Source of the DNA: Siphonodentalium dalli
Lineage: Eukaryota; Mollusca; Scaphopoda; Gadilida; Siphonodentaliidae
Length of the DNA stretch: 64,000 nucleotides
Reading direction: 5' to 3'
NCBI GenBank assembly: GCA_032622095.1
Contig: CP136066.1
Coordinates: 152,669,152-152,733,151, forward strand
A program made the position numbers and the translations under genes. Shown here one piece after another: positions 61,968 through 64,000 of this stretch (its first letter is position 1; every line of letters starts with the position of its first letter). The notes under the pieces were generated by a model. The model was not told the DNA's origin and did no database searches. It saw nothing but the letters and a program-made list of their open reading frames with translations.

Positions 61968-63656
61968 TGGGCAGCCAAATTAACATATACTCAAATATTT
62001 GGAGATATATCTAATTCATTTGGAGATATCTTAAAATAAATTGCAGATATCTATAAATCGATTTGGAGAGCTCTTCAATTCATACCCTAACTATTTAGGA
62101 CACCAAAGCATTTGAAGATATCTCTAAATATTTGGAGATATCTCTAATTGATTTGGAGATATCTCCAATTATCTGGAGATATCTCCAAATATTTGAAGAT
62201 CTCTTCAAATCATTTAGAGATATCCACAAATGCATTTACGGAGAAGTATATTCGATTTATCCACTTTATATCCATAAATCATTTAGAGATATCTCCAATT
62301 CATATAGAGATATCTCCAATGTATTTAGAGATATCTCTAAATGATTTGGAGATATCTCCAATTGCTCTTCTTTATTACGGATAAGTACTTATTTGAGGAG
62401 AAGTGCAAATCATTTAGAGATATCTCTAATTCGATTTGGAGATATCTCCAATTCATTTGGAGATATCTCCAATTATATAGAGATATCTCTAATTGATTCA
62501 GGGTGGGGGGGGGGTGAAAAAAAAATTCCGGGTGGGTGGGTGGTCAAAGCCACCAACAAGCAATTTTTTCCGCAACTAAAAAAAAATTTCCTGCTTGTTT
62601 TTTTAGTGTTTTGGCAATGAGTTGGGCTTCAAAACCACTTTGAATGAGAGAAATAATGTAATTCTAACTGGTAAACTGACTGCAGGCAGTTATCGTGTTG
62701 TATTTTGTTGCAAATTTTGAAATCCAAGATGGCCGCTGGCAGCCATGTTTTTTTGGCCGAATGACCTAAAAATGACTCATTCCTATTTACATGTTCATGT
62801 TAACATCCATGATAAATAGTATGCACATAAATTCATATACAGCTGTTTACAGTGAACTTCCCCCCGCAAATCTCTGTTTTAGTATTAAAAGGGGGGGGGT
62901 GGGTGTCAAAAAATGGTCGGAAAAAACTGCCGAAAACGGAAAAAATGGCGGTGGGGGTGGGTGGGTAGAAAAAATGATCGAAAGGGAAAAAATGCCATAC
63001 GTGCCTGAAAAAAATTTCCGACCCCCCCCCCCCCCCCGATTGATTTGGAGATATCTCCAAATAATTAGAGATATCTTCAATTCATTTGGAGATATCTCCA
63101 ATTATTTGGAGATATCTCCAAATATTTAGAGATATCTTCAACTGAATTAGAGATATCTCCAAATATTTAGAGATATCTCCAATTCATTTAGAGATATCTC
63201 CAAATGATTAGAGATATCTCTAAATCATTTGGAGATATCTCCAATTATTTGGAGATATCTCCAAATCGAATTATGGAGAAATATTTTATTTACGAATATG
63301 TGACATATGTTCAAAAAGAACTTATCCTCAAATGAATTAGAGATATCTTCAAATGATTTGGAGATATCTTCAATTAATGTGGAGATATCTCTAATTAATT
63401 TAGAGATAAGTCCAATTCCAGGTTCAATTATGGATATGTGCTGATTTAGAGATATCTCAAAATGATTTGGAGATATATCCAAATATTTAGAGATATCTCC
63501 AAATCATTTAGAGATATCTCCAAATCATTTAGAGATATCTCCAAATATTTAGAGATATCTTCAAATCATTTAGAGATATCTCCAAATATTTAGAGATATC
63601 TCCAAATATTTAAAGATATCTCCAAATATTTGAGTATATGTTAATTTGGCTGCCCA
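61968..63656 (+). mobile_element. W element, 1.69 kb, array of GGAGATATCTCC palindromes
   Basis: Perfect 41-bp terminal inverted repeats start TGGGCAGCCAAATTAACATA and run into the array; TA lies on both sides (61966-61967, 63657-63658). Between them, at about 61995-62500 and 63040-63640, several dozen copies of the 12-bp palindrome GGAGATATCTCC or its one-base variants are separated by 7-9 variable A/T bases. The centre (62505-63038) is different: V-type G-rich tracts, a Q-like CCAAGATGGCCGCTGGCAGC piece and a 16-C run. No transposase ORF. Confidence 0.88.
62505..63038. repeat. Central non-palindromic core of W, G-rich V-type ends
   Basis: GGGTGGGTGGGTGGTC-like tracts at the left, and at the right GGTGGGGGTGGGTGGGTAG followed by a C run. 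It looks like a V-family element that landed inside the palindromic array. Confidence 0.5.
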
Positions 63657-63951
63657 TATGTTTCCAATTCTGTTCCACTATCTATTTTAAAAGTCACTAA
63701 AGATATATGTGCCTACCATGCATGCATGCATACCATTCAGTCTTCACCGTTATTATTGACTGTTGATAAAAATAAATGGCGTGAAACAGTTCTATCCCAA
63801 TATGTGCTTCAATCATATTAATCATTTAATATAGGTATTTATTCTGTGTAACAAACGATGCATAAACCTGCCCAAACACACGATCTAACCCCAACATAAT
63901 TTTACTAAGACCAGGTGAATCCCAGGTCCGTTCTTTTGCTGTGGAATTGTA

Positions 63952-63970
63952 TTGTGTGTGTGTGTGTGTT
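63952..63970. repeat. GT microsatellite
   Basis: A run of about nine GT dinucleotides. Confidence 0.85.
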
Positions 63971-64000
63971 TTGTGCAGTAATGTGGTGACATTGATCGGA

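Noticed and set aside
62132-62384. Two overlapping plus-strand ORFs (IWRYLQ/DLEISP repeats)
   Set aside because: They are translations of the GGAGATATCTCC array, open because the repeat has no stop in some frames.
61995-63640. CRISPR-like array (conserved palindromic repeat with variable spacers)
   Set aside because: Spacers are only 7-9 A/T bases, the repeat is 12 bp, the array lies inside a TA-flanked inverted-repeat element, and the window is eukaryotic.

Overview
This is a eukaryotic, intron-rich, AT-rich window from an animal genome. Two conserved animal genes are present as small phase-consistent exons with GT/AG borders. Nearly everything between them is short non-autonomous transposons, foldback elements, minisatellites and a few transposon fossils. 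The repeat style (a CTCACCTGAGACGAAGTCTC family, GTCCGTCCGTCTGTC-headed repeats, many TTAA and TA MITEs, a tRNA-derived SINE) suggests a mollusc, most likely a bivalve. That is inference from repeat style, not a proven identification.

Layout. About 1-18 kb, plus strand: the 3' half of an AIDA homolog (axin interactor, dorsalization-associated), with four exons encoding the C-terminal C2 domain (5506-5634, 7829-7951, 12556-12673, 17890-17983). A decayed duplicate of the first of these lies at 1232-1293. About 18-41.6 kb: an intergenic stretch in which I recognise no coding exon, only repeats and one LINE fossil. About 41.6-56 kb, minus strand: a complete five-exon homolog of human C1orf198 (I recall the domain as DUF4706), 422 codons, function unknown. 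A MULE remnant sits 72 bp upstream of its start codon. About 57.5-64 kb: upstream flank with repeats, a CpG-rich possible promoter with a short MAAP ORF (60.65-60.80 kb), and a 1.69-kb element made largely of GGAGATATCTCC palindromes.

The two genes are tail to tail and have no visible functional link. The most informative content is transposon biology. A 437-bp MITE duplicated the AIDA splice donor as its target site. Five otherwise different TTAA-flanked families share the terminus TTAACCCTT. A 72-bp almost perfect palindrome with a 9-bp target duplication sits in a LINE fossil. Several nested insertions can be dated against empty copies in this same window.

Family letters used below are mine: A (437-bp double-hairpin MITE, 8-bp TSD), B (CAGTAATGCCCTAA foldback, TA TSD), C/D/E/F/G (TTAA-flanked, piggyBac-like), K (CTCACCTGAG), N (GTCCGTC, about 170-bp periodic), Q (GGCCAT-rich), L (CGACGTCGG), T, U, V, W, Y and O (foldbacks). 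Coordinates were read by hand and repeat borders without a stated TSD may be off by several bases.
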